35,487 nt of DNA from Deltaproteobacteria bacterium (lineage in GTDB: Bacteria > Bdellovibrionota_B > Oligoflexia > Oligoflexales > Bog-1112). The stretch's first letter is position 1. The number at the start of each line of letters is the position of its first letter. Location of the stretch: positions 1-35,487 of the forward strand of contig CANIBL010000022.1 of the NCBI GenBank assembly GCA_947466225.1. The letters run 5' to 3'. The notes under the pieces were generated by a model. The model was given only the letters and a program-made list of their open reading frames with translations. It did no database searches and was not told the origin of the DNA. Of this stretch, positions 26,031 to 34,643 are shown one piece after another. A program made the translations under genes and the position numbers.

Positions 26031-27659
26031 CTATGACTTCCAGCTGTGGGGATGATCTACCATATAGCTCACCAGCCGTTGTGCGATTTGCTCCTCAAAA
26101 GCCTTCGGCTTGAGTTGCTCTTTGATGGTAGCGATTAGCTGTCGAGATTTTGGATCTAAGGACATCAGATACGTCTTGTAGAGATTCAAATAAGTCGTCT
26201 GCGAGCGCGTGCGCATCCCTTCTAGTTCTTTTCTCGTTTGTGCTCGATCTAGCTTTTCTTTTGGAGGAGAAGAAACCACGATCGGTATTTCTTCTTTCTC
26301 TGTGTGGTTTTCTCGTACAGTCTCCTCTGGCATCGACCGAGCCAGGGTAAACGTGGGAAGCTCTTGGATCCAGCTTAACCAGGTTGCGGGTGCATCTTCC
26401 AATCGCTCTTGAAAACTCTCCACACACACAATGGGTTCTTGGAACAGAGCTTCGACATTACATCCTTGCATCCAGTCTCGCATAATAGGCGGCAGCGGAA
26501 GTGCATGCTCCGGATGCATGCGCAGGACCCATTCTAAGAAGAGCAATATGGAGGGCAGTAAAACCCCCGTTTCAAGCAAAATAAAGTGAGAGAGAAGGGT
26601 TTTGGTACCCTTCATTCGCAAGGAGCCCAGCACATGTTCTTTCACCATCTTGAGATAAGGAGCGGGTATTCCTTTGCCTAGTTGGGTAAGCAATCGAGAT
26701 GAAGATAAGAAACGCAGGGTTTCGAGATAAGCAACTCGCTGGCAAAAGTATCGACTGCCTTGCTCTTCAAAGGTCGAAACGGGGCGTTGCCAGTAGATCT
26801 GAGCCTCTTGATGGGAAAAAGGCAAGTAGGTGCTGTCTTCTACTTCCAGTGTAGATAAAAAGCCATGATCGTGCAATCGACGGGTAAAGGATTGAAAAGA
26901 TCTCCACTGGGTAAGCAACGATTTCTTCTTGGTGGACATCACAGTGGGAGAAAAAAAGGTGGACCACTCACTTGCATGAGCCCCATTCATATCTAACAAA
27001 GAGTCAGGTTGCTGACAGTGAAACAGAAAATGCAGGTACCACTTACGTTCTCCGTGAGAAAAATCTAACCAAATGGGCTTCCAAATGTAAAAGGGAGATT
27101 GCGGAGGCAACCTCACAGGTTCGCGAGAAGAGAAAAAAGGAGTGTAACCAGAGTAGACACCCAGCAAGAAGGGGATATTTTCTCGGGGTACCAACAAGGT
27201 CATCTCAAAGTGCTTACCGTGGCACTGTTGTATTGTAGGCGCTTGAAAGAGAGGAATGGTTTTGGGAGCTGCTCCAGCTTCTTGTAACAGCAATTGAAGG
27301 TACCCCAGTGTGCTTACCACACGCCAAAACAGAACTTCTTCACTGGGATGTCGATTGGGAATGGAGCGAAGCAACCGCTTTGTATCCAAAGTAAGAGGTA
27401 ATAACTCTTTTTCCCAGAGTGTAGAATCAGCTGGGTGTAAAAGTTGGCGTTGTAAATCGGAGAGAAGTAGCAACAGAATTGCATGCTCCTGCTCTTGAAA
27501 ATAGGGGAACATGCCAAGGGAGGGTGTTGGGTTTCCTGTCTCAAAGGGGGCAGAGAGCAACCAAGGCGGCGCGTAGATATACGGGACTCCATCGGTAACT
27601 TCTGCTTCAATTTCAGGCTCAATACGTTGCATACGCGATTCTTCCTGCATAAGTCTCAC
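26031..27659 (-). CDS. Hypothetical protein, 542 aa
   Basis: No family recognised. The product is rich in aromatic residues, leucine and histidine, with no signal peptide or membrane span. A charged low-complexity stretch (about 440-480, EETVRENHTEKEEIPIVV) precedes a basic helical C-terminus. The longest start is a GTG at 27659 whose GTGA overlaps the stop of the lipoprotein gene, implying coupling. An internal ATG at 27632 has a better GGAAG ribosome binding site, so the true start is uncertain by nine codons. It is the last gene of a three-gene minus-strand cluster. Confidence 0.55.
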   Translation of the reverse strand: MRLMQEESRMQRIEPEIEAEVTDGVPYIYAPPWLLSAPFETGNPTPSLGMFPYFQEQEHAILLLLLSDLQRQLLHPADSTLWEKELLPLTLDTKRLLRSIPNRHPSEEVLFWRVVSTLGYLQLLLQEAGAAPKTIPLFQAPTIQQCHGKHFEMTLLVPRENIPFLLGVYSGYTPFFSSREPVRLPPQSPFYIWKPIWLDFSHGERKWYLHFLFHCQQPDSLLDMNGAHASEWSTFFSPTVMSTKKKSLLTQWRSFQSFTRRLHDHGFLSTLEVEDSTYLPFSHQEAQIYWQRPVSTFEEQGSRYFCQRVAYLETLRFLSSSRLLTQLGKGIPAPYLKMVKEHVLGSLRMKGTKTLLSHFILLETGVLLPSILLFLEWVLRMHPEHALPLPPIMRDWMQGCNVEALFQEPIVCVESFQERLEDAPATWLSWIQELPTFTLARSMPEETVRENHTEKEEIPIVVSSPPKEKLDRAQTRKELEGMRTRSQTTYLNLYKTYLMSLDPKSRQLIATIKEQLKPKAFEEQIAQRLVSYMVDHPHSWKS

Positions 27660-28033
27660 CGGGAAGATATTGGAGAGGCGAGGAGGATATAGACATCAAA
27701 ACATTTCTGACGTGATGCGGTATCTACTCTGCCTTCATAATATAGATCTTCTGTGGTGGTGCCGGATGCCGAGGCACCCTGTTGAGAAAAGCGATGTTTG
27801 CCTTCCCACTCGGTTTGCTTGATGGCGCGCAAAAGGTCTGGCTGCCCTTTTTTGCGATGTAGAAAATAGCGAAAATGGGGCTTGTCTCCTGATACCATGC
27901 CAGGCTCTTGCTCGACCCAGGTCGGGCGATAGCGCTTGTTACGTTCCACCACAGGGTTTTCTGAGTGAAAGGTGACGCATCCCACAAGGAGTAGGCTGAT
28001 GCATATGGATAACATGTAGCGAGAGAATCCCAT
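27656..28033 (-). CDS. Small lipoprotein of unknown function
   Basis: The 125-aa product has a lipoprotein signal (MGFSRYMLSICISLLLVGC) with the lipidated cysteine at 19. A short basic, polar domain (HFRYFLHRKKGQPDLLRAIK) follows. GGAAG precedes the ATG. The barrel-like gene ends 15 bp upstream, and the 542-aa gene overlaps its stop codon, so all three are probably one operon. Function is unknown; the composition suggests a periplasmic or outer-membrane partner of the barrel protein. Confidence 0.65.
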   Translation of the reverse strand: MGFSRYMLSICISLLLVGCVTFHSENPVVERNKRYRPTWVEQEPGMVSGDKPHFRYFLHRKKGQPDLLRAIKQTEWEGKHRFSQQGASASGTTTEDLYYEGRVDTASRQKCFDVYILLASPISSR

Positions 28034-28048
28034 TTTCTTCCTAAAGAA

Positions 28049-28765
28049 TTATAAATCGTGAAAAATCAACCCCAGTCCTAACCATCGATCTTCTTTATGC
28101 AAGCTGATGTCGGTGGGCTTCCCCGCAGAGTTCCTGGGGGGTTGATAGCCCAAGGTGCGTTGATGGGCTTCTAACCGCACTGCCATTCGCAGCTGGTAAA
28201 ACAGGTCCACCATGACAAATCGATCCGGCCATGTACGGAGGGTAGCGTAGATTTTGGTATCTTCTCCGTTATTCCGTACCGTAAAAGCTTCCATTCGTTC
28301 CATATGAATATCTGCCCCAGTTGCGATTCGGATGCGGGGGGTTACATTCACGCTTAGGCCAGCCTGTAAACCGGGAAGCTGCCAGGTCGAAGTGGGGCGA
28401 AAGCCCTCATCGGTGTGCCGTCCCATTTCTTGTAAATATCCAAACGAGGAGCCGAGAAAGTAGCCGAACCCATTGTATAGCTGAAAATGATAGCTATACT
28501 GAATGGTTACGCCGTAGCTTTGAGATGCCATAACCTGCGTTCCATTCTGACTTGGTACTTCTACTTGCCAAAGCCCTGTGGAGAGAATGGGGGCAATGCC
28601 TAGGTTGTGTCCCTTTCGGTATTGGCCCACATGGGCTTCCCAGGTAGCCTCTACCGAAAGGGTTTTTTGCTCCATTGAGGCTGCAAAACAGGTGGTCAAA
28701 GTGGTAATTGCAGCCCAAAAAACCACCAATAATGAAATCGTCCAGTGAAAAATTTTGATCCTCAT
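28049..28765 (-). CDS. Exported outer-membrane beta-barrel-like protein
   Basis: From the ATG at 28765 the 238-aa product has a signal peptide (MRIKIFHWTISLLVVFWAAI ... CFAAS). Alternating beta-strand sequence with many Tyr, Gly, Gln and Arg residues follows, ending GLGLIFHDL. The frame is open to 28927, but that extension is basic and unlike a signal, so 28765 is preferred although its ribosome binding site is weak. Paired strands such as YSYHFQLYNGFGYFLGSSFG fit an opacity/OmpW-type barrel. It is divergent from ftsY and leads the lipoprotein / 542-aa cluster. Confidence 0.6.
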   Translation of the reverse strand: MRIKIFHWTISLLVVFWAAITTLTTCFAASMEQKTLSVEATWEAHVGQYRKGHNLGIAPILSTGLWQVEVPSQNGTQVMASQSYGVTIQYSYHFQLYNGFGYFLGSSFGYLQEMGRHTDEGFRPTSTWQLPGLQAGLSVNVTPRIRIATGADIHMERMEAFTVRNNGEDTKIYATLRTWPDRFVMVDLFYQLRMAVRLEAHQRTLGYQPPRNSAGKPTDISLHKEDRWLGLGLIFHDL

Positions 28766-28869
28766 CTTATAATTGCTCGGAGTTGCGAGGTAGCGTACCA
28801 TGAAGCGTTTTTTGAGGATATACCGATCGCTTTTGTATTGGCAACCGCTACAAGAGGAAAGAGAGTGCG

Positions 28870-30024
28870 ATGGACCGAGCTTCACTTTTGACTTTGATTG
28901 AATCTCCAGTTGGCGCTTGGGTCGCATGTGGAGGATGTACCGTTCTGCTGGTATTGGTCGGAGTCGGTTTTTGGCGACTTGTAGCCGCTGCTGACGGTGC
29001 TTCGAAGCAAGAACCGCCTGTTTCTGCAGAAAAAAAGCCTAAAATGCCCGTCTCAACACCAGAGGGCTCTGAGGATGTGGCTGCACTTCGCAGTCTGCAA
29101 CCGACCCAGTGGCTGCAAAATTTATATCAGGGGCTGAGTAAAACCCGCGACAAATGGCTCCAAGGGTTGGGGGCGCTCTTTGTGGAAGGGCGGAAAATTG
29201 ATGCCGCTACATTAGAGGCGCTTTCTGAGCTTCTATACAGAGCGGATGTGGGGGTTCGTACGACGGCGAGTATGATGGAATACATCCGCGCTCAACGGCC
29301 GGAGGGGAGCCAGATTTCTGAGGGAGAAATTCGCGGATGGATGCGGCAGAAGACAGAGGCTCTGTTTACTACGCTGGATAAGCCCTGGAATGAGGCTACA
29401 GCGGCAGGGATGCCCACCGTTTTCCTGATTGTCGGAGTGAACGGGGTGGGGAAAACCACCAGTATCGGCAAGCTTGCCGCCCACTTTCTTGCGGAAGATA
29501 AATCCGTTTTGCTTTGTGCAGCGGATACCTATCGAGCGGCTGCCATTGAACAGCTCCAGGTGTGGGGTCAGCGCCTTGATGTGAAAGTAGTAGCGCACCA
29601 GCAAGGTGGCGATCCTGCGGCGGTGTGTTTTGATGCAGTACAATCTGCTGTAGCGAAAAAAACCGATGTCTTGCTAATCGATACGGCAGGGCGCTTGCAC
29701 AACAAAACTCATCTTATGGAAGAACTAGGGAAAATCCGGCGCACGATTTCCAAAGCGATGCCAGAAGCGCCCCATGAAATTTGGTTGGTGATCGATGCTA
29801 CCACAGGCCAAAATGCGGTGGCGCAGGTGCAGGCGTTTCAAGAGATTGTGCCGCTATCTGGCCTGATTGTGACGAAATTAGATGGAACGGCTAAAGGCGG
29901 GGTGCTGTTGAGTATTGCAGATCAGTTTCATCTGCCCATTCGCTTTATTGGAGTGGGGGAAAAAGCCGTGGACCTGCGACCTTTCGACGCAGCGCAATTT
30001 GCAAGCTCCCTTTTTCCGGCTTGA
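28870..30024 (+). CDS. ftsY: Signal recognition particle receptor FtsY
   Basis: FtsY is the membrane-bound SRP receptor GTPase and pairs with Ffh (360-1892). The 384-aa product has a true N-terminal membrane segment (about 17-40, TVLLVLVGVGFWRLVAA), a short A/K/P linker, then the NG domain. Motifs are GVNGVGKTT (189-197), AADTYRAAAIEQL (217-229), DTAGR (271-275) and TKLDGTAKGG (335-344). An integral anchor instead of the long acidic A-domain of E. coli FtsY is typical of deltaproteobacterial-type sequences. A GAGGAAAGAGAG ribosome binding site precedes the ATG. tRNA-Val follows 76 bp after its stop. Confidence 0.96.
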   Translation: MDRASLLTLIESPVGAWVACGGCTVLLVLVGVGFWRLVAAADGASKQEPPVSAEKKPKMPVSTPEGSEDVAALRSLQPTQWLQNLYQGLSKTRDKWLQGLGALFVEGRKIDAATLEALSELLYRADVGVRTTASMMEYIRAQRPEGSQISEGEIRGWMRQKTEALFTTLDKPWNEATAAGMPTVFLIVGVNGVGKTTSIGKLAAHFLAEDKSVLLCAADTYRAAAIEQLQVWGQRLDVKVVAHQQGGDPAAVCFDAVQSAVAKKTDVLLIDTAGRLHNKTHLMEELGKIRRTISKAMPEAPHEIWLVIDATTGQNAVAQVQAFQEIVPLSGLIVTKLDGTAKGGVLLSIADQFHLPIRFIGVGEKAVDLRPFDAAQFASSLFPA

Positions 30025-30026
30025 GC

Positions 30027-30055
30027 TTGACAAAGCTTGGATGTCAGGGTAGGTT
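30027..30055 (+). promoter_or_regulatory. Putative promoter of tRNA-Val
   Basis: A perfect TTGACA (30027-30032) and TAGGTT (30050-30055) are spaced 17 bp apart in the gap between ftsY and the tRNA. Transcription would start about 38 bp before the mature tRNA end. A small CCGAA/TTCGG hairpin lies in the leader. Confidence 0.55.
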
Positions 30056-30100
30056 CCCCTCACTTTCTTGCCGAATTTCTTCGGATTGAATCCCCCCTTT

Positions 30101-30177
30101 AGGGCTATAGCTCAGTTGGTTAGAGCGCTACGTTGACATCGTAGAGGTCTCCAGTTCGAATCTGGATAGCCCTACCA
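30101..30177 (+). tRNA. tRNA-Val (anticodon GAC)
   Basis: The 77-nt sequence folds as a full cloverleaf. The acceptor stem is AGGGCTA/TAGCCCT, with discriminator A and an encoded CCA. The D arm is GCTC...GAGC. The anticodon stem CTACG/CGTAG has loop TTGACAT, giving anticodon GAC. The T arm is TCCAG-TTCGAAT-CTGGA. GAC reads GUC/GUU valine codons. The gene is intact. A tyrosine recombinase lies downstream, so its 3' end is a candidate attachment site, but I found no second copy of the 3' end in the window. Confidence 0.96.
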
Positions 30178-30222
30178 TTTTCTATTACTCATTTTATCTA
30201 TATTTCGTCATTGTCCACGATC

Positions 30223-30260
30223 GAGGGAGATGCCCATACGGCCTTCGGCCTGGGCATGAC
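30223..30260. repeat. Dispersed GC-rich hairpin repeat (copy 2)
   Basis: ATGCCCA (30230-30236) pairs with TGGGCAT (30251-30257), and GGCC-TTC-GGCC pairs inside, giving a strong stem-loop. It matches 22091-22130 at most positions. It sits downstream of tRNA-Val and directly before a tandem repeat. Confidence 0.6.
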
Positions 30261-30286
30261 GGAAAGAGGAAATTGCATCGAAGGAA

Positions 30287-30388
30287 GCATTCCGTCATCC
30301 CCAGTGTTCAAGGCGCATTCCGTCATCCCCAGTGTTCAAGGCGCATTCCGTCATCCCCAGTGTTCAAGGCGCATTCCGTCATCCCCAG
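30287..30388. repeat. 28-bp tandem repeat, three full units plus a partial
   Basis: Units start at 30287, 30315 and 30343, with a partial one at 30371. The unit is GCATTCCGTCATCCCCAGTG followed by TTCAAGGC. The three full units are identical by eye, so the expansion is recent. The last copy runs into a palindromic ATCCCC ... GGGGAT segment (30381-30411) containing CGAACGAAGTGAGCG. There are no unique spacers, so this is not a CRISPR array. Open frames crossing it are artefacts of the repeat. Confidence 0.85.
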
Positions 30389-30454
30389 CGAACGAAGTGA
30401 GCGTCGGGGATCCCCCACGATGGAAGCCGCGATGTCAGAAATCCCGACAGGACC

Positions 30455-31732
30455 TTACAGTTCAATCCGAGTCATCTGTTTATCCCCCTTTTTCGCTTTC
30501 CGTACGCAGGATTGGTACACATGTACATATCGATCCAGTACGCGTTGGGAGGTGTGTCCCAGCCACATTCTCGTCAAAATCGGATCTCCCGTTTCTCCAA
30601 TCAGCAGAGTAGCTCGCGTGTGCCGGCAGCAATGAGGGCTATGATAAGGAATGTGCAATTCTCGATACACTTTCTCCAAAACCCCTCGGTTTACCCCCTC
30701 AAACAGCAGGTAATTGGATATACTTTCTCCCCATAGCCGGCTTTGAAATTTCCCAATCTCCGTATTGTAAAGGGCCGCGAGCTCTCGCCATAAGAGAGAA
30801 TCTACAATGGGGATCGTACGAGCTGACTTTTCGTCGATCTTCTTGCGGCCTTTGAGGGGCTTGCGGAGAACTTCACCGTTTACGCCACGGATTGACAGGG
30901 TCTTTTTCACCGGTTGGCTCTCCAGAACCAGGTACCCCACGTGAGAGATTTGGTTATCCTTCAGTCGTTTGGCAAATACTTTGTCCTCGATCTCGCCTTC
31001 ATAGATGTTCTCCAAGCTCACGCCACGTGCTTCATTGAACCGCATACCAGTAAAGAACAATAGCCTCCAAAATACTGCCTCCTTATGTAAACCCTTGGCT
31101 TTGAGATGGGCATAGATTCTTTCCATCTCTTCCATGGAGATAATATCATCCACGCTTTTTTGCTTGAGCTGATAGTCGGGAAACCGACTGCAGGCAATAA
31201 AGTGCATCACAGTGCGCTTCCGGTGTAGAAACCGCATAAACGTATTGAGAGCATGGATACAGTGATTTTTCGAGTTATAAGAGAGTTTTTTACTCGCATT
31301 CTTGATCACTGTAGCCTGATCCTCTAGCCACTCTCGAAATCCGTCATAGTGCAGGGCCCATTGGTCGAGCTCCTCACATTTTTGGATCTGTAGGAAGTAG
31401 TAGCATACGTAATGCCGCAGGTAGTGCATGGTGGTAGCGTAGGAATTGGGTGCTGTTTTGCGATGGTATGCCTGGTAGTCAGCAACCAATTGAGAAAAAT
31501 CCGTTGATAGAGAATCCCACGAGAGTCGCAGTTTTTTCTCATTCACGCGAGAATGTCTCTCTTTTTCCAAGAGTTCTCGAATACTTTCCGCTTCTTTCAT
31601 CTCTGTAATATCCTTTCCGAATCGTTCTCGGATATAGGATTTTTGCAACCGAACGGGTTTTTGGGTCGTGCTGTCGTAGTAGGCGAAGGAGTAATAGGTA
31701 CCGGTACGGGTGTATAAAAGCTCTTTTCTCAT
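30455..31732 (-). CDS. Tyrosine recombinase / site-specific integrase
   Basis: This product would catalyse integration, excision or inversion by cutting and rejoining DNA through a tyrosine. It is 425 aa from the ATG at 31732, which has AAAGG upstream; a longer frame to 31804 lacks that. It shows the N-terminal arm-binding part (RKELLYTRTGTYYSFAYYD), a SAM-like core-binding domain (about 75-180), and the catalytic residues R231 in TGMRFNEARG, H367 and R370 in HCCRHTRAT, H393 in LGHTS and nucleophile Y402 in DRYVHV. Its 3' end faces tRNA-Val. Its upstream region runs into the left iteron block (31760-31908), so promoter and repeat overlap. Confidence 0.93.
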   Translation of the reverse strand: MRKELLYTRTGTYYSFAYYDSTTQKPVRLQKSYIRERFGKDITEMKEAESIRELLEKERHSRVNEKKLRLSWDSLSTDFSQLVADYQAYHRKTAPNSYATTMHYLRHYVCYYFLQIQKCEELDQWALHYDGFREWLEDQATVIKNASKKLSYNSKNHCIHALNTFMRFLHRKRTVMHFIACSRFPDYQLKQKSVDDIISMEEMERIYAHLKAKGLHKEAVFWRLLFFTGMRFNEARGVSLENIYEGEIEDKVFAKRLKDNQISHVGYLVLESQPVKKTLSIRGVNGEVLRKPLKGRKKIDEKSARTIPIVDSLLWRELAALYNTEIGKFQSRLWGESISNYLLFEGVNRGVLEKVYRELHIPYHSPHCCRHTRATLLIGETGDPILTRMWLGHTSQRVLDRYVHVYQSCVRKAKKGDKQMTRIEL

Positions 31733-31759
31733 AAAAAACCTTTCATCGTGTGTGACTAG

Positions 31760-31908
31760 ATACGCACCAGAAAAAAAATTGTTATCGAAAATGCAAGGAG
31801 CCAAAAAGTCGGTGTTACAGGTGTTACAGTGTTACAATTCGAATATGTAAAGATATTTCTGTAACACCCGAGCGTTTGAAAAAATCAGATGGTGTTACAG
31901 GTGTTACA
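31760..31908. repeat. Left inverted iteron block
   Basis: This 149-bp block has ATACGCACCAGA (31760-31771), a 39-bp spacer, then GGTGTTACA at 31811, 31820, 31891 and 31900, a near copy at 31828, and the inverted form TGTAACACC at 31860. It is mirrored in inverted orientation at 35239-35388 with the same 39-bp spacer. The block ends 2 bp before the stop codon of the primase-helicase gene. The centre of about 25 bp differs between copies, while the iterons and the AGCGTTT...TCAGAT stretch are conserved. Confidence 0.85.
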
Positions 31909-31910
31909 AA

Positions 31911-34643
31911 TCAGGCCCCCCAGATGCTGGATGCGATTTGATACACACGAATTACCCCTAGATTCGATATCCTTTCTGATCGGCTACTTTTGGTTCCATT
32001 GGAAATTAGATAGCCAGCTTGTTTGAGAACGATCAGCACCCGTTTCATGTCATACCCTTGGCAAACTTCTTCTCGAAAGATTTCGCTTGGTATCAGCCAG
32101 TCGTACTCTCCTTGGGCATTTCGTTTGCGAAATCCAAAGCATTTTTGCACCTGAGACCCATCAGCCAGATCGGGAAAGTGAGTGACCCCATAGCGTTGCA
32201 GAAAAGTGCGAATTTGCATCAAGATGCGATGAGATTCGAGGTTCCCATCTCCTGCATAGCTCGAAAGCCAGGTTTCATAGAGCGCTGCCATAACGGCTTC
32301 CACATTGGCTGATGGAAGCACCCCATAGGCCGAGGCAAGCTCTCCTGCAAAGGCCAAGAGATGGAACCGATATAGAACGCGTATCTGTTGACTGTGCAAG
32401 GATCGGTGAGAAAAGCGTTCTTTGAACCGAACCAAACTTTGTTGAAACTTTTGGGCTATGTCAGGATCTGCGACCAACTGCTCGATAAACCGTCGGATGG
32501 GTGTGCCGTAGTGCTTCAAACTGGTAGCTCGCAAGTGATCCACCAGTTCAGCAGAGGAGGAAAACCCATGGAGTGCCTCTACAATACCAAGGCCTTTCTC
32601 CGCATCTGCTTCGAGAGAGATCATGCGGACTTCTTGTCCAGCCTTGGTTTTTTCCCCAATGCTTTGCATATGGGTAACGAGATCGATTTCTCCCGCAGAG
32701 AGAAAAACCAGTCTCCATTCGCTTCCCTCCTTCATGCCCCCGTCTTTGGTGCCTCGTACCTTGCCAGAGCCATTGGCCAGCATGTACGAGGCATTGCCTG
32801 CTTCGTTGGGCGACACTTCTGCAAGTTCATCCAGGACCAAGAGGGCATCATTGTGCTTGTACGCCAGCCCTTCGAGACCATTGACAGTCGCTCTCCAACG
32901 AGATCCATAGCCGCGCAATTTTCCTCCGCCCCATACACTGCCTGCCACTGTGAGAGCGATGGTTTTTCCGATGGAGGAAGGTCCTACGAGGTGGATGCCA
33001 AAGTTTTCCTCTCCGGTTAGGTGCAGCAACGGTGGGGCAAAGGCTGTGCACAAGCTGAGCAGCAGTCGGCTGTTTCCTACACAATACTGAGCAACTTCTT
33101 CTTGCCACTGGACAAGGCTGCCTGCTGTGGAGAAGGTGCTGCAGTCAAACTCGCTTTGGAACAGCACTTCTTCTGAGGTATTTTGGCTATAGACTTTATC
33201 GGGAAAAAGAAAGCGATTTTGCATCCATCCGATACGCGATACGCACCGAAGTCGTTCTGTGGCTTCCATGGTGAGGATATAAGCGGATAAATGATGCCGC
33301 GCATATCGACAGAGGTTGAGTCGTACCCCCATATGAAGGAGCTTTTTTCGCAGCTCCAATCCATCGCCTGCGAGATACTCCATGGACATGGCCCAGGTTT
33401 TCTCCTGTCCATCGGCGTCTCGCATACGCAGCAAGCGTCCCCAGGCCATATTGGCTGTATCTCGCGTATAGCCGGTGACCTCGAGGTAGGAACATACCCA
33501 GATGCCCTGTTCTTGGCCTTCCTCGCTGGCTTCTCGAAACCACACCCCAGACTCCTTGAGGGTGTAGCTACCTTGTGCCTGGGAAGATTTTACAGGTGAC
33601 GTAGAAATCCCCAGAATTTTCTTCGAGTACTGCAGTACTGTTTTAAACTCTTTTTTGCAGTCAACCTGGGCTAGCTCTGCGATGAGGGTGAACAGATCCC
33701 CGCCTTTTCCTGTAGAGAAGTCACAGAACAGCTTCTTCGTTTGGCAGAAGTAAAAGCTTGGGGTTTTGTCCTCTTTCCAAGGGCTCGAGCATAGAATTTT
33801 ATCTGTTGTCTCTTGCCAGGAAGCAAACTTCTCATAGTGAAAGAACGAGAGTACCTCTTTTAACGAGAGTTTTTCTAGGAGTGTATGCCGCTCTCCTTTG
33901 GTTGGAGGAGGAGAGATCTTGGCTTGCTGCCAAAAAGGCAGGAAGAAAGAGGCTGCATCTGCATCAGGATTGTAGGAAAATACCTGCGTTTCAATAGGCT
34001 GTTTGGCCTCTTTCCAGTTGGTGGATAGAGGCAATCGCATCAATCGAGCTGGATTGGAGCAGCTGGTATCGAAGACGAGATTCAGCGTGCTCTGCAGATA
34101 GGCCAAAATCGAAAGGTAAAACTCTTTATAGTGGGGAGAAACGGATACAGGGATCGAGGTTTTGAAGTGAAAGTGAAACCCATTTCCGCTGTAAACCAAG
34201 AGCCACAGGGGGAGGTTGTGTGTTTCGATCTTCAAACATAACGCTTTGTAGAGGGCTTTGGCTTGTGCCAGCTTTTCTTTGGGAGAGAGCGAGGCCCAAT
34301 CTGGGATAAAATCCTTACAATCTGCATCAAAACTCAGGATGTTTTTCTCAGCAATGGCGCTGTTTTTGGCTGCCCGTTTTTGCATGCCATTGAGTTGGAC
34401 CAACATCTGGTTTTTTTTGCAGCCGTTGAGAAAGGACACATTGCGTCTTTCCTCCATGGCGCGATACAGATCCTCTGTGGTAATCGGAGAAAAATACATG
34501 GCTAGATTAAAGGCTGAGCCATCTGGCGGTGCAAAGGCCATCTCTGTATAGCTATCAGGGACAGCATTCAAGGTGGCGGCAAAATCTTCGCAGAAAGATT
34601 CCAAGGCAAAGCGCGGCTCATTTTCTAAGGTAAACATACCCAT
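31911..34643 (-). CDS. Primase-polymerase / DUF927 helicase replication protein
   Basis: This is a single-protein replication engine of 910 aa. The N-terminal archaeo-eukaryotic primase-like domain shows FDAD (D106, D108), SGNGFHFHF (152-160) and DTSCSNPARLMRLPLSTNWK (192-211). Then comes a CHC2-like fold, CSSPWKEDKTPSF ... FCDFSTGKGGDLF (285-318), that keeps the shape of the DnaG zinc finger but not all its ligands. The C-terminal DUF927-type helicase has Walker A GPSSIGKT (554-561), Walker B LLVLDEL (601-607) and the FLSAGEIDL ... KAGQEVRM signature (648-673). Such fusions start and unwind replication in plasmids, satellites and integrative elements. GGGAG lies nine bases before the ATG at 34643. 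The stop codon touches the left iteron block. Confidence 0.9.
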   Translation of the reverse strand: MGMFTLENEPRFALESFCEDFAATLNAVPDSYTEMAFAPPDGSAFNLAMYFSPITTEDLYRAMEERRNVSFLNGCKKNQMLVQLNGMQKRAAKNSAIAEKNILSFDADCKDFIPDWASLSPKEKLAQAKALYKALCLKIETHNLPLWLLVYSGNGFHFHFKTSIPVSVSPHYKEFYLSILAYLQSTLNLVFDTSCSNPARLMRLPLSTNWKEAKQPIETQVFSYNPDADAASFFLPFWQQAKISPPPTKGERHTLLEKLSLKEVLSFFHYEKFASWQETTDKILCSSPWKEDKTPSFYFCQTKKLFCDFSTGKGGDLFTLIAELAQVDCKKEFKTVLQYSKKILGISTSPVKSSQAQGSYTLKESGVWFREASEEGQEQGIWVCSYLEVTGYTRDTANMAWGRLLRMRDADGQEKTWAMSMEYLAGDGLELRKKLLHMGVRLNLCRYARHHLSAYILTMEATERLRCVSRIGWMQNRFLFPDKVYSQNTSEEVLFQSEFDCSTFSTAGSLVQWQEEVAQYCVGNSRLLLSLCTAFAPPLLHLTGEENFGIHLVGPSSIGKTIALTVAGSVWGGGKLRGYGSRWRATVNGLEGLAYKHNDALLVLDELAEVSPNEAGNASYMLANGSGKVRGTKDGGMKEGSEWRLVFLSAGEIDLVTHMQSIGEKTKAGQEVRMISLEADAEKGLGIVEALHGFSSSAELVDHLRATSLKHYGTPIRRFIEQLVADPDIAQKFQQSLVRFKERFSHRSLHSQQIRVLYRFHLLAFAGELASAYGVLPSANVEAVMAALYETWLSSYAGDGNLESHRILMQIRTFLQRYGVTHFPDLADGSQVQKCFGFRKRNAQGEYDWLIPSEIFREEVCQGYDMKRVLIVLKQAGYLISNGTKSSRSERISNLGVIRVYQIASSIWGA

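Noticed and set aside
30287..30388. Possible CRISPR array
   Set aside because: Units are directly adjacent with no unique spacers, and no cas genes are in the window.
30211..30612. Plus-strand open frame of 133 codons across the tandem repeat
   Set aside because: Most of it is the 28-bp repeat and the antisense of the integrase 3' end; no ribosome binding site and repeat-driven composition.
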